This document shows positions 45,263 through 54,406 of a stretch of DNA of 64,000 nucleotides, piece after piece. The translations under genes and the position numbers were made by a program. The stretch is from contig CAWCPR010000001.1 of assembly GCA_963797475.1 (NCBI GenBank), forward strand, positions 124,001 through 188,000. Direction: 5' to 3'. The stretch is from CAWCPR01 sp963797475. Its GTDB lineage: Bacteria > Chloroflexota > Anaerolineae > Anaerolineales > UBA4823. Each line of letters begins with the position of its first letter. Position 1 is the stretch's first letter. The notes under the pieces are model-generated. The model was not told where the DNA came from. It made no database searches and saw nothing but the letters and a program-made list of their open reading frames with translations.

Positions 45263-47158
45263 TCAGCGGTTGAGGTTGGCCAGCGGCAGGTAGGTATTGA
45301 GCGTGCAGGCCGAATTAAAGGCGAAAGCCGGTCTGGAGGAGCGCACTTCGTGGCCCTGTCCATCCACGGCAGCGGCGCGGAAATAGCAGTAATCCACGAC
45401 CAGGCTGGTGATATCCACATGCGGCTCAAAGCTGGTTCTGGGCGGCGTACCCAGAAAAGTGTTCACGTCATCCGCGGACACGCCGGCGTACAGGTTGTAC
45501 CCGCTCACATCCGTAGCCCCGTTCCAACTAAAAGCCAGGATGGTGTCGCTCCCCTGGCGCAGGGTCAGGGCCAGCGGGGCCCATTTGGGATAGCCCTGCC
45601 AGGGGAAGCGGAACGCGCGATAGCTGACCTCGAAAGGCTGGAAGGCCAGCTCGAAGGCTTTGCTGCCGTCCGGGTGAACTTCTGTCAGGGCCGGGCTGCC
45701 AATCCCCCAACCGACGACCGTGTTGCCGTTCGGTAAGCGTTGGGCGCTGCCCATCGCAGCCGCCTTTGAATCGGGCGTGTTGCGATACTGCCAGACCAGG
45801 GTGGCGGTCTTGTTCACTTCATCCAGGGCGTATTCCACCGCCCGGGAATAATCCGGGGTAAACCGGTCGTGGTTATCGAACAGGGTGATGTGCCCATTGG
45901 GCAGGCGGCGGATATCGTGCTGGTAGGCGAACATCTGGTTGTCGTTCAGGAACTGGAACTGGTTGTTTTTGCCCCCCAGGCGCCAGATGATCTCGCCCGT
46001 CTGGTGGTTGATCTTGGTGACCTCGCTCATATGGCGGCTCGAGATCAGCAGGTTGCCGTCCGTGTCCAGCTCGACAGCGTTGCAGTGGACATAATCAACG
46101 GTGGGCAGGGTCAGATCCTCGTAAGAATCGGTGATCTGGAAATGGTCCCAACTGCGCCACTCGAACATCACGTTCCGGTCCACGTCCAGCTCCTGGACGA
46201 CCAGGCCTAACACGGTGGCAGTCGGGACGCCGCCGGCGACAATCTGGCTCATGTCCACCGGCTGGGCGTCGTAGATGAGCGAGAGAATATGGTCGTTGGG
46301 CAGGATCCGAATATCGTGCAGATCGAAGAAATAGCCGTTCCCGGCTGTAAAGGCGCCGGTCAGGGTATAGGTATTGTCCAGGGCGCGGTAGCCGTGCAGG
46401 GTATCGTCAAAATAGGTGAGCAAACCGTTGGGCTGTTTCTTGAAGTCGGTGACGATGACGCCCGGCGGCATCTGGCGGTAAAAGACCGGCTCTCCCTGGT
46501 TGTCGAGGATCAGCAGGTAGGGTTTGGAAGCGGTGAAGCTTGGGTATACCAGGAAATTGCTCAGGAACAGATCGCCCTCGCCGGTGCCGGTCGCCGGGTG
46601 GGTGACGGTGATGGGCGGGAAAGTAGCCGGCAGTGTGGCATATTCGGAGGCCAGGGAGGCGGACGGCGCGGCCCCGGCCCCGCCGGTTTCATCGTCGGGC
46701 TGCGCTGGGCTGCCAGCCAGCTCGCTGTCAAGAGACTGGCGCCACACACCCACCCCACCGTCCAGCGGCTTGGGAGAGATGAAGAAGCGGAACGCCTGGC
46801 CCCCCAGGCGCTCTCCACCGGCGGTCCGCAGGCCGGGCGACAGGCTGACCTGTACGGTTTCGCCGGGCCTAAACGCCTGGTCAGGTTTGAAGATGACCGT
46901 TTTCTGATCGTCCGCAAGCAGCGCCTGGCCGGGATGCACGCCGCTCAAGCTGCCGCTCACCTGGAATAAGGCGGCGGACAAACTCTCGGGGTCCATTGCG
47001 GCGCCCGGGCGCAGGGCGATCGTCGTGCCCGCGCTGACCAGGCGGGCGCCTGGCAGTGGGGAGATATATTCAAAAACAACCGGCCGTTTGGCGGAAGCTG
47101 TAATCAGGCCGGTGAAGGACAGGCCAACGAACGCCAGAAGAAAGGCAATCTTTCTCAT
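45263..47158 (-). CDS. Secreted arylsulfotransferase (ASST)-like protein
   Basis: The ATG at 47158 has GGAGGAG upstream and a signal peptide (FLLAFVGLSFTGLITASA). Residues about 27-130 contain a Big-like domain (ISPLPGARLVSAGTTIALRPGAAMDP). The ASST propeller covers about 180-560. It carries HDIRILPNDHIL, VDYVHCNAVELDTDGNLLISSRHMSEVTKI, HDIRRLPNGHITLFDNHDR and RLPNGNTVVGWG, which include the His positions typical of the family. The C-terminus is CTLNTYLPLANLNR. Bacterial ASST transfers sulfate between phenols without PAPS; many relatives have unknown acceptors. Predicted length 631. Confidence 0.85.
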   Translation of the reverse strand: MRKIAFLLAFVGLSFTGLITASAKRPVVFEYISPLPGARLVSAGTTIALRPGAAMDPESLSAALFQVSGSLSGVHPGQALLADDQKTVIFKPDQAFRPGETVQVSLSPGLRTAGGERLGGQAFRFFISPKPLDGGVGVWRQSLDSELAGSPAQPDDETGGAGAAPSASLASEYATLPATFPPITVTHPATGTGEGDLFLSNFLVYPSFTASKPYLLILDNQGEPVFYRQMPPGVIVTDFKKQPNGLLTYFDDTLHGYRALDNTYTLTGAFTAGNGYFFDLHDIRILPNDHILSLIYDAQPVDMSQIVAGGVPTATVLGLVVQELDVDRNVMFEWRSWDHFQITDSYEDLTLPTVDYVHCNAVELDTDGNLLISSRHMSEVTKINHQTGEIIWRLGGKNNQFQFLNDNQMFAYQHDIRRLPNGHITLFDNHDRFTPDYSRAVEYALDEVNKTATLVWQYRNTPDSKAAAMGSAQRLPNGNTVVGWGIGSPALTEVHPDGSKAFELAFQPFEVSYRAFRFPWQGYPKWAPLALTLRQGSDTILAFSWNGATDVSGYNLYAGVSADDVNTFLGTPPRTSFEPHVDITSLVVDYCYFRAAAVDGQGHEVRSSRPAFAFNSACTLNTYLPLANLNR

Positions 47159-47350
47159 CCGGACTCTCCTCCAAAGCAATTGATGACGGGCCAGCGGCCG
47201 CGCACAGGATAAACGCCCGGCCTGCAAGCGCAGGCGGGCGTTTCGGATCGTTCAGAAAGGTTCTCTTCCCATGGGTCGCTGTGGAAAACATTGAGCTTTG
47301 CTGTAACTATACCGGAAAACCGGGCGCAGGACAAGTGCGTTTTTCAAACG

Positions 47351-47395
47351 TTGCGGTTTTCAACCGTGCGGTTTTCAACCGTGCGGTTCTCAACC
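47351..47395. repeat. Three 15-bp tandem units
   Basis: Units 47351-47365, 47366-47380 and 47381-47395 follow the pattern [GT]TGCGGTT[TC]TCAACC with two variable positions. They lie between the PAP2 stop and the ASST gene, and the GCGGTT/AACCGC ends can pair as small hairpins. Confidence 0.85.
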
Positions 47396-47403
47396 GCGCC
47401 ACT

Positions 47404-48150
47404 TCAGACGAAAAAGCGCCGCGTGCCCCAGCGATAAAGGCGAACGATCAGGAATAACCCCAAACCACCCAACAGGTAACCGCCGGCCACATCGCTGGCC
47501 CAATGCTCGCCGAGGTAGATGCGTGAGACGCCAACTAACCCCACCAGCAGGCCGAAACCAACCAGGATCAGGCTGCGCGCCAGCGAAGGCTTGAGGTGGG
47601 TGTAAGCCAGGAACCAAAGAAAGCCAAAAAAGCCGCTGTAAAACATGACGTGCCCGCTGGGGAAGCTGAAAGAAGCCAGCATTTTCACCACCTGCACCAC
47701 GTCCGCAGGGGGACGCGGCCGGTGAATGATGGCTTTCGCCAGCAGGTTGAGCAGGGTCTCCCCCAGGGCCGCGCAGACCGCCGCCAGGGCCTCCCAACGC
47801 AGGCCAGCGGCGTAGACGGGCAGGCATAACACGATTACGACGATAACCGATTGGGGCATAAACCCGGGCCAGCTCACCGCCCGCATCAACGCATCGAACC
47901 AGGATGGGTGAAAAGCCTGCAAGAGGCGGGTGATCGCCAGGTCAATGGGGAAATAAGCATAAGTGCGCGCCAGGAAGGCCAGCAGCAGGAAACCGGCCAG
48001 CGCCAGCCCCAGACCGAATTCGAAGAGGCGGGCGCGCCGGCTGCGCACCGGGCGGCTTTCAGCGCTCTCCCGGGCGGTGCGGTTCAAATTTTCCTGGGCG
48101 CGCTCGATCGACGACCCGCCGCGCTTTCCACGATCCTGCTTTTCAGCCAT
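47404..48150 (-). CDS. PAP2-family membrane phosphatase
   Basis: The 248-residue protein has about six membrane helices and all three PAP2 motifs: K-x6-RPRPP (KAIIHRPRPP), FPSGH and SRIYLGEHWASD. The catalytic His residues in motifs 2 and 3 are intact. Members hydrolyse phosphatidic acid, undecaprenyl pyrophosphate or related lipid phosphates. A charged N-terminus of about 40 residues precedes the first helix. An 18-bp palindrome lies about 85 bases upstream. Confidence 0.88.
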   Translation of the reverse strand: MAEKQDRGKRGGSSIERAQENLNRTARESAESRPVRSRRARLFEFGLGLALAGFLLLAFLARTYAYFPIDLAITRLLQAFHPSWFDALMRAVSWPGFMPQSVIVVIVLCLPVYAAGLRWEALAAVCAALGETLLNLLAKAIIHRPRPPADVVQVVKMLASFSFPSGHVMFYSGFFGFLWFLAYTHLKPSLARSLILVGFGLLVGLVGVSRIYLGEHWASDVAGGYLLGGLGLFLIVRLYRWGTRRFFV

Positions 48151-48508
48151 GCCGGGCTCTTCCCATTCCTACCCACCTTAATCCCAAGGTTATTGTACCG
48201 CGCCAGCGGGGTAATCCAATAACCGTCCCCAGGTAGGGATTTCCCTACCCTGATTGGCGGGAAATCCCTGATTGTAAGAATCCAGCAACCCGGTTAAGAT
48301 GGGGTTTAGCTGAAGCGAAGCAAGGGGGAGAGAAGCTGTAGCTTGTAAATTACGACGAGGGGGTCAAGAGCAATTGCATTCGTAAGCTGGATAAGGACTT
48401 GAGGGGGTATTCTAAAAACTCCAGCATAACCGATCTCGCCCGGTGAGGTGCCTGGCGAGGTTGGTCTTTAAAAGCCCAGGACTGCACTCCGAAGCAGCCC
48501 TACCGGGC
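48151..48508. other. Intergenic region upstream of the PAP2 gene
   Basis: GGTAGGGA/TCCCTACC at 48232-48249 is a palindrome with eight-base arms, placed like an operator about 85 bases before the PAP2 start. AAATCCCT recurs nearby at about 48261-48270. The rest contains no convincing gene or RNA. Confidence 0.45.
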
Positions 48509-48940
48509 TTACTCATCCCAACCGCTGAAATCCCAATCTTCCAGGGCCTGCTGCAGCTCGAGCTTGGTGCGCAGGCCGAATTTTCGCACACTGTTGCGGA
48601 TATGGGTCTTGACGGTTTCGGTGGAGATGACCAGCAGCCCGGCAATCTGGCGATTGGTGTACTGCTTGCACGCCAGGGCGACCACCTGCTGCTCGCGCGG
48701 GGTGAGCGACCACCAGCGCTCCAGGTTTTCATCCGCTGCCAGGCGATGCTCCAGGGCAAAGGCCAACAGGGTCGAGGCGACTTCGTTCTCGGAGCGCTGC
48801 TCGCGCTCAGCCAGCTCGTGAACGGCCCGAAACACCCTGTCATCCAGGCCGTACAGGCGCCTGGTCGGGCTGTCGCTGTTCGAGCGGGAGCCGCGCCCAT
48901 GCACGCCCAGGAGGCGCAGCAGTCGCTGCCAGAAAGACAT
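48509..48940 (-). CDS. LuxR-type helix-turn-helix regulator
   Basis: The 143-residue protein ends with a GerE/LuxR DNA-binding domain (about 78-140): LTPREQQVVALACKQYTNRQIA, then ISTETVKTHIRNSVRKFG. The N-terminal 75 residues are a helical region with no receiver or PAS signature. The start is an ATG preceded by GAGGT. A palindrome like a Gram-positive LexA box lies 43 bases upstream. Targets unknown. Confidence 0.87.
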   Translation of the reverse strand: MSFWQRLLRLLGVHGRGSRSNSDSPTRRLYGLDDRVFRAVHELAEREQRSENEVASTLLAFALEHRLAADENLERWWSLTPREQQVVALACKQYTNRQIAGLLVISTETVKTHIRNSVRKFGLRTKLELQQALEDWDFSGWDE

Positions 48941-49382
48941 GGCGTGGTTTACCTCGCAATGCGCTATCGGGTTATCCGTAAGAGAACATTCGTTCTATTG
49001 CGGATTATAGCGCAGGCGCGGCGGGGTGTCAATGCGCCGAAATTCTCGAGATTTTCCGGAATGACTCTTCCAAATGGTATAATAGGTCCTCAGGCGGCCG
49101 AAACCAGAGTGACCGGTCTTCAGGCCCCCATCACACCACCCATTATTCATTAACTGACACCGGCGCTCATTCTCTCACGTCGCATCCACACAGGATCTGG
49201 CAGCAACCAACGGGTGGGGGAAAAACTGGGGGTTTTGCCGTTTAATAAGTGGGTAATATCGATCTGTTTCAATCCTGAGAGAATCGCTCAGCGTGCCCCT
49301 GGCCGTAGGCCAGTGGTCGGCGCACCACGCGTTAGGATGAAAAGATATTCATCAAAATAGGAAATTCCCTCTCAGAATTATC
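48941..49382. other. Intergenic region with LexA-like box and two-hairpin element
   Basis: AGAACATTCGTTCT at 48983-48996 is a palindrome of the GAAC-N4-GTTC type, upstream of the LuxR gene. At 49295-49316 a CCCCTGGCC/GGCCAGTGG palindrome is followed by the second copy of the GATGAA...TTCATC-AAAATAGGAAA block (49336-49364), directly before the FG-GAP gene. No gene was recognised in between. Confidence 0.5.
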
Positions 49383-50537
49383 TTGCTCGTCGCCGGCGCC
49401 AGCGGGTTAATCCTGGCAGCCGTGGTCCTGGCATCCAGCCTGCTGCGCTCGAAGGCTGCCAGCACGGCGGTCGCCCTGGCGGACCTGGACGGCGACAGCG
49501 ACCTGGACGCATTTTTCGCAAACTCCAAAAACGAAAGCGGCCAGGCGGATTCGGTGTGGATCAACGCTGGGCCCCAGGGCTGGCGCGACAGCGGGCAGCG
49601 TCTGGGCAGCGCCGACAGCCTGGAAGTGGCCTTGGGCGATCTGGACGGAGACGGCGACCCAGACGCTTTCGTTGGCAACGCTGGTTTTGCCTCGGTTTTC
49701 CTCAACGACGGGCAGGGGAATTTCATGGATACGGGCCAGCGCCTGAATATGGAAGATCTGGGCGCCTACCATATCGATCCGGTATTGGGCGACCTGGACG
49801 GCGACGGCGACCTGGACGTGTTCGCGGCTACCTGCTGCGGCGGAATACGGGCCAACGACAGTGGCGCGCAGGCCTCTTTACCGTCCGCAAACGTGGTCTG
49901 GCTGAACGATGGCGGCGGGAATTTTAGCGACAGCGGGCAGCGCCTGGGCAGCGCCGACAGCCTGAGCGCCGCGCTGGCCGACCTGGATGAGGATGGCGAC
50001 CTGGACGCCTTTGTGGGAAACACGGGCGCGCCGGACGGCGAGGGCGCGGATCCAGCCGTGGGCGGCGAGTCCCTCACGGTCTGGCTGAACGACGGGCAGG
50101 GCAGGTTTTCCGACAGCGGGCAGCGCCTGGGAGACGCCGATAGTATGGTCGTTGCCCTGGGCGACCTGGACGGGGACGGCGACCCGGACGCCTTCGTGGG
50201 CAGCCTGCAGGCAGACGAGATCTGGTGGAACGATGGGCACGGACATTTTAGCGACAGCGGGCAGCGCCTGGGCAGCGCCGACAGCCTGAGCGCCGCGCTG
50301 GCCGACCTGGATGGCGACGGCAAACTGGACATTTTCACCGCCGGAGCGCAGGCCTGGAGAGTCTGGTGGAACGACGGGCAAGGGGGTTTCACCTACGCCA
50401 TCCGCTCGCCGCTCGAAAAGAACCAGGTTGCTGCCCTGGGGGATATCGACGGCGACGGCGACCAGGACGTATTCGCCGGCGGGCTGGGCGCGAAGATCCA
50501 TACCTGGCTGAACAACGGCGCAGGCATCTTCGGTTAA
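49383..50537 (+). CDS. Secreted seven-repeat FG-GAP/VCBS protein
   Basis: About 384 residues. A hydrophobic N-terminal segment (LVAGASGLILAAVVLASSLL) acts as signal or anchor. Seven repeats with DLDGDGDxD calcium-binding loops follow at roughly 40-60 residue spacing, consistent with a seven-blade propeller. Blades also share SDSGQRLGSADS. The start is uncertain: the TTG at 49383 has only AGGAAA some 20 bases upstream, and no ATG or GTG is available back to a TGA at 49338. The N-terminus may have been displaced by the repeat element. A 69-bp exact repeat (49921-49989 and 50245-50313) encodes parts of two blades. Confidence 0.75.
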   Translation: MLVAGASGLILAAVVLASSLLRSKAASTAVALADLDGDSDLDAFFANSKNESGQADSVWINAGPQGWRDSGQRLGSADSLEVALGDLDGDGDPDAFVGNAGFASVFLNDGQGNFMDTGQRLNMEDLGAYHIDPVLGDLDGDGDLDVFAATCCGGIRANDSGAQASLPSANVVWLNDGGGNFSDSGQRLGSADSLSAALADLDEDGDLDAFVGNTGAPDGEGADPAVGGESLTVWLNDGQGRFSDSGQRLGDADSMVVALGDLDGDGDPDAFVGSLQADEIWWNDGHGHFSDSGQRLGSADSLSAALADLDGDGKLDIFTAGAQAWRVWWNDGQGGFTYAIRSPLEKNQVAALGDIDGDGDQDVFAGGLGAKIHTWLNNGAGIFG

Positions 50538-50547
50538 TCACCAGGCC

Positions 50548-51099
50548 ATGCAGACGCCTGTCAACCCTTCTTCCAATCTACGCGTCGTTGTGGTCGGGAC
50601 GAGCTGTTCCGGAAAGACGACCGTGGCGCGCCGGATCGCGCAGGTTTGGGGAATTCCGCATATCGAGCTGGATGCCATTTATTGGGGTCCGAACTGGTCG
50701 CCCATGCCTGACGGCGAATTCCGCAGCGTGATCGAGCTGGAAAGCAGGCGCCGCGCCTGGGTCATCGACGGCAATTACAACAGGGTCAGGGATATCCTCT
50801 GGCCCAGGGCCACCCACCTGGTATGGCTCAACCTGCCGTTCGCGCGGGTCTTCTGGCAGGCGCTATCACGCACCGTGAAGCGGGTCGTGACCCGCGAGGA
50901 GCTCTGGTCGGGGAACCGCGAGACCCTCAGGGACGTGCTGTTCAACCGGGATTCGATCCTGTGGTGGGTGATCACCACCCACCACAGGAGATCGAGAGAA
51001 TACCAGCAGCTCATCCAGGACGACCGCTACCGCCATCTCAAGGTTTATGAGATCCGCAATTCCGGGGACGTCCAGGGTATGCTGAGGACCCTGGGATAA
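50548..51099 (+). CDS. P-loop kinase (adenylate-kinase-like, FlaR-type)
   Basis: The 183-residue protein has Walker A VVGTSCSGKTT, then a substrate segment HIELDAIYWGPNW and WVIDGNYN, matching a family annotated as topology-modulation or adenylate-kinase-like proteins. A conserved Arg/Trp-rich lid (ARVFWQALSRTVKRV) follows. The ATG at 50548 is 10 bases after the FG-GAP stop. The nucleotide or small-molecule substrate is unknown. Confidence 0.82.
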   Translation: MQTPVNPSSNLRVVVVGTSCSGKTTVARRIAQVWGIPHIELDAIYWGPNWSPMPDGEFRSVIELESRRRAWVIDGNYNRVRDILWPRATHLVWLNLPFARVFWQALSRTVKRVVTREELWSGNRETLRDVLFNRDSILWWVITTHHRRSREYQQLIQDDRYRHLKVYEIRNSGDVQGMLRTLG

Positions 51100-51104
51100 A
51101 GCGC

Positions 51105-52543
51105 TTAATGGTCGTGCGGGTGCGGATGGAAGGGCTTTAAGGAAACCACGTACACATGCCCGACATCCACTCCCTGAAAATCGAGACCTGCCGCAGTGAG
51201 CATAAAATCTTCGCGCCGGTCGTGGTTCAGATCCCCAGGCCGAGGGCATCCACGCCCAGCTCATCCCCAGGCACGCTGCCGCTGATAGTCCGTAAAAGCG
51301 ATCCATCCCGGCCGGAGTAGAAGTAGATCTTCCCTTCGGCGTTCGGCCCGGCGGTATAGGCCGCCACGATCAAGTCCGAATGCCGGTCCCGGTCCAGATC
51401 CGGCGTGCCGCGGCCAGGCCCCAAACCCTCGCCCGGCTGCCCGTCAAAGGTGAAAAGCGGCGAGCCGTCTTTGCCCGAATAAATATACAGCTTTCCGTTC
51501 CCGTTTTCCGCATTGTAATCGCCGATGTAAATATCCGGGTATTGATCCTGGTTCAAATCGCCAGCCCCCAGGGCGAAGAACTCGCCGTAGGTGGGCGGGG
51601 AGCCCGGCGTTCCCTGGGCATCGAAAGTGAAGATGGGTGTACCATCCACGCCGGAGAGCACGTAAGCTTCGCCGGCAGCGTCCGGCCCCCCGGAATCGGC
51701 TGCCGCTACCACATCCGGAACGCTGTCCTTATTGACGTCCCCCACGGCGCCGACGCCCGCCCCCAGGCGGCCGTGGTCGTCAGGTCCGCTGTGCGACCAG
51801 AGCAGGGAGCCGTCCGCGCCCGAGTAAGCGTCCACACGGCCGGCCCAGACCAGGGATGGGTCGGGGGTATAGCGCAGGGCTCCAACGATCACATCCGCGT
51901 AGCCATCCCCATTCAAATCCCCTGCGCCCGAAACCGCCGCGCCGAAGCCGTTGCCGGGCGCTTCATTGAACTGGTACAAGACGGTTTGATCTGCGCCGGA
52001 GTAAACCACCGCCAGGTTGCCGGCCGGAGCGCCGACGATGTAATCCGAGACGCCATCCCGGTTGACGTCCCCGGCGTCACGAGCGGCATAGCCGAAATAC
52101 TCGAAGTCCGGCGCAGCGACCGCATTCATCAAAGATCCATCCCGCCCGGAATACAGGTAAATTTTGCCGTTGCCCCCGTTATAAAAAGGGGCTGTGACCA
52201 GGAATTCGTTGACGCCATCGCCGTTCAGATCCCCCAAACGTGCGCCGATCCAGCCGTAACCGTCGCCCGGGTTTTCTCCCTGCAGGTTATACAGGATTTT
52301 GATGCCTTTTTCCTTAAAGGGGTATGGGCCGGAATGTTTGCCTATGCCGTTCGTCTCCTGGGGAAGCGCAGCAACTTGCCCATCCGGATCAAATGCCGCG
52401 CCAATGGTATGAGCCGGCGCGGCCGTATCGCCTGTTGGGTCAATAACTCCTCCGCCGGCCCGGGCGGGCGCAGCCGCCATTCCGGCAAGCAACCCGGAGA
52501 CCACCAGGAACGTTAAAATAAAGAATTTTTTGTTGATTCTCAT
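51105..52543 (-). CDS. Secreted seven-repeat FG-GAP (integrin-alpha-like) protein, frameshifted
   Basis: A signal peptide (KKFFILTFLVVSGLLAGMAAAPARA) is followed by repeats GDLNGDGVNEFLV, GDVNRDGVSDYIV, GDLNGDGYADVIV, GDVNKDSVPDVV, GDLNQDQYPDIYI and DLDRDRHSDLIV. The frame stops at 51227 after GVDALGLGI. Adding one base to a GGGG run near 51230 restores DLNHDRREDFML, a seventh repeat, and a His-rich end (HPHPHDH) at 51105. The restored length is about 479 residues and gives seven blades. The gene is probably intact with an indel error, or recently broken. Confidence 0.78.
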
Positions 52544-52621
52544 CCCTATCCTCCTTGAATCGGATTAAATTACCCCCTTCAGGATAGCGGATGCGGATTC
52601 AGACGGCTATCAAAATCTTGC

Positions 52622-53554
52622 TCATTTTTCCGAGGAGGCCTGGACGAAATTTCGCAAAGCAGTCGGCGGCAGTCCGTAAGTTTTACGGATGGCCTGAGTA
52701 AAGTGGCTGTGGCTGGAAAAGCCCAGGGCGTGCGCCAGCGTGGTCAAATCCACCTTGTTCCTCAGAGCGTCTCTCAGCGCGCCCGGTGAGCCTCCGGGAA
52801 TGACATAATCCAGAGCCACTCGCAGGCGGATTTGTTCCAGGTAGTTATGGATCGTGCTGCCGGTTTCCCGCCGGAATACGCGCGACAGGTGGAATGGGGA
52901 TACGTACAGTTCCGCGGCGATCGTATCCAGACAGAGCGGTTCTTCAAACCGGGCGTTCAGGATCGCTTTCGTTTGCTGAACCAGCTCGCGGTGCAGGCGG
53001 CGGGTTTCGCGATGGGGCTTGCCCTCCCCGGCCGGCTGCCTCCGGCGGCGGTAAGCGCTGGCAACGGTGCGCCCGAGGATGTCCAGGCTGGTCTCGTCGA
53101 CGTATAAAGGGTCCAGGTCCGCTCGCCGGCGGACGAGCTCAACCAGCTTGCGCTGCAGCAGGTAGGTTGAGGCTTCCGTCGGGCCGTAAGAAAGGTTGAA
53201 CGGCTTTTCGCCGTGATCGCAGGCCGCCGGGTCGTGCGGCAGGATGGCCTCCAGGACCAGGTCGGGCTGGAAAGCAAAAAACTCGCAGAAATCGCCCATC
53301 TCTGAAAATTTCTTGCGCCGGTAGGGTTGGAACAAATTGTAAAACACCGCCTGGTTCGGGTCGGTCAGAAACGGGCGGCTGCCCTCCTGGATGATGAAGA
53401 CGCTGGTGCGTGGGAAGACAATCGTGTGGCCGCGGCGGATCTTGCCGACCTCCTCAAAGCGCGGGAACCAGGGCGCGCAGCGGAAGGAGCCAATCGTCAC
53501 CATCTGGCTCTGGTAGAGGATGGTCTCCTGGTAGCCTTTCTGCGGAGTGTTCAC
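52622..53554 (-). CDS. AraC-family transcriptional regulator
   Basis: The C-terminal half has the two AraC helix-turn-helix units: LCLDTIAAELYVSPFHLSRVFRRETG and LTTLAHALGFSSHSHFTQAIRKTYG. The N-terminal domain is cupin-like (GHTIVFPRTSVFII, AVFYNLFQPYRRKK). The start was set at a GTG at 53554, which follows GGGAGG by nine bases; a TTG at 53587 also keeps the frame. About 310 residues. The target genes are unknown. It is divergent from the HD-domain gene. Confidence 0.87.
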   Translation of the reverse strand: MNTPQKGYQETILYQSQMVTIGSFRCAPWFPRFEEVGKIRRGHTIVFPRTSVFIIQEGSRPFLTDPNQAVFYNLFQPYRRKKFSEMGDFCEFFAFQPDLVLEAILPHDPAACDHGEKPFNLSYGPTEASTYLLQRKLVELVRRRADLDPLYVDETSLDILGRTVASAYRRRRQPAGEGKPHRETRRLHRELVQQTKAILNARFEEPLCLDTIAAELYVSPFHLSRVFRRETGSTIHNYLEQIRLRVALDYVIPGGSPGALRDALRNKVDLTTLAHALGFSSHSHFTQAIRKTYGLPPTALRNFVQASSEK

Positions 53555-53589
53555 GATTTCAATCCTCCCGCCGGGTAAGAAGCCCAACC

Positions 53590-53790
53590 GGTGTTGGGCT
53601 GCATCGCTATTTATTTTACCTGGGAAAACGCCCGCAGGTTCAGATCTGGCAGGTCCTTGGTCTTTCCAGTCAAGGCCAGCTCGAGCAGCCAGTACCCGGG
53701 CAGGTGCAGGGCTCGATCGCCGGGATCGTGAATCACATCGCCAACGCCGAGAACTGGTATCTCGGCATGTTAATACTATTTTTCACAGAT
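53590..53790 (+). pseudogene. Possible DinB-like domain fragment
   Basis: The frame here, open from before the AraC start, encodes SIAGIVNHIANAENWYLGML, resembling the second helix region of DinB-type four-helix proteins (HIAxAExWYL). The remainder of such a domain is missing, and there is no start codon. It continues in frame with the HD gene only through an A/T-rich linker. Treated as a decayed fragment; weakly supported. Confidence 0.35.
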
Positions 53791-53838
53791 TCAGCTAAAA
53801 TATGGAGGTACTTCACAATTATCCGGAGGATCAAAACC

Positions 53839-54396
53839 ATGGACCATAATGAAATTGCTCGCCTGACCGAGGAGTATGGCGGTCGTTGGGGAATCAACCA
53901 CACCCGGCGGCTGCTCAACCTGGTCGCCATCATCGGGGAGGGGCTCACCTACAACCAGGAAGCGATCTGGCTGGCCGCTCACCTGCATGACTGGGGCGCT
54001 TATTCGAATTGGGCGCAGCCGGGAGTCGACCATGTCGAGCGCTCGCTGCAGGTGGTCGAGCCTTTCCTGAGCGCAAAGGGCTGCCCGCCGGATTTAAAAG
54101 ACCTGGTGCTGGAGTGCATCGCCCTGCACCACACCCCCGGTCAGGAGCGCAGCCTGGAAGCCACCCTGATGCGGGACGCCGACACCCTGGATTTCCTGGG
54201 CGTGGTGGGGGTTTTGCGGGATTTTTCCAAGACGCCGCGCGATATGCGCAAGGCCTACGACATCGTCTGCAAGCGCAGGCAGAAGCTGCCTTCCTTTCTG
54301 GTTTTGGAGAAAGCAAAAGTCCTGGCAGCCGAGCGCCTCAGGCAGATGGATGAGCTTTTGGCCCGCTTCGAGGCTGATTCGTTCGGTTGTTTCTAA
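53839..54396 (+). CDS. HD-domain phosphohydrolase
   Basis: The 185-residue protein has an HD metal site: HTRRLLNLV near residue 22, HLHDWGAYSNW near 50, the following HHTPG and a DADTLDFLG segment near 115. CGGAGGA ends about nine bases before the ATG at 53839. HD proteins of this size hydrolyse nucleotides or other phosphate esters. It is close to the TMEM175 gene (10-base gap). Confidence 0.82.
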   Translation: MDHNEIARLTEEYGGRWGINHTRRLLNLVAIIGEGLTYNQEAIWLAAHLHDWGAYSNWAQPGVDHVERSLQVVEPFLSAKGCPPDLKDLVLECIALHHTPGQERSLEATLMRDADTLDFLGVVGVLRDFSKTPRDMRKAYDIVCKRRQKLPSFLVLEKAKVLAAERLRQMDELLARFEADSFGCF

Positions 54397-54406
54397 AGCA
54401 CCTCGC

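Noticed and set aside
47351..47395. CRISPR or promoter array
   Set aside because: Three directly abutting 15-bp units with no spacers.
53410..53838. N-terminal part of the HD-domain ORF
   Set aside because: It runs through the opposite-strand araC gene; the real start at 53839 has CGGAGGA upstream.
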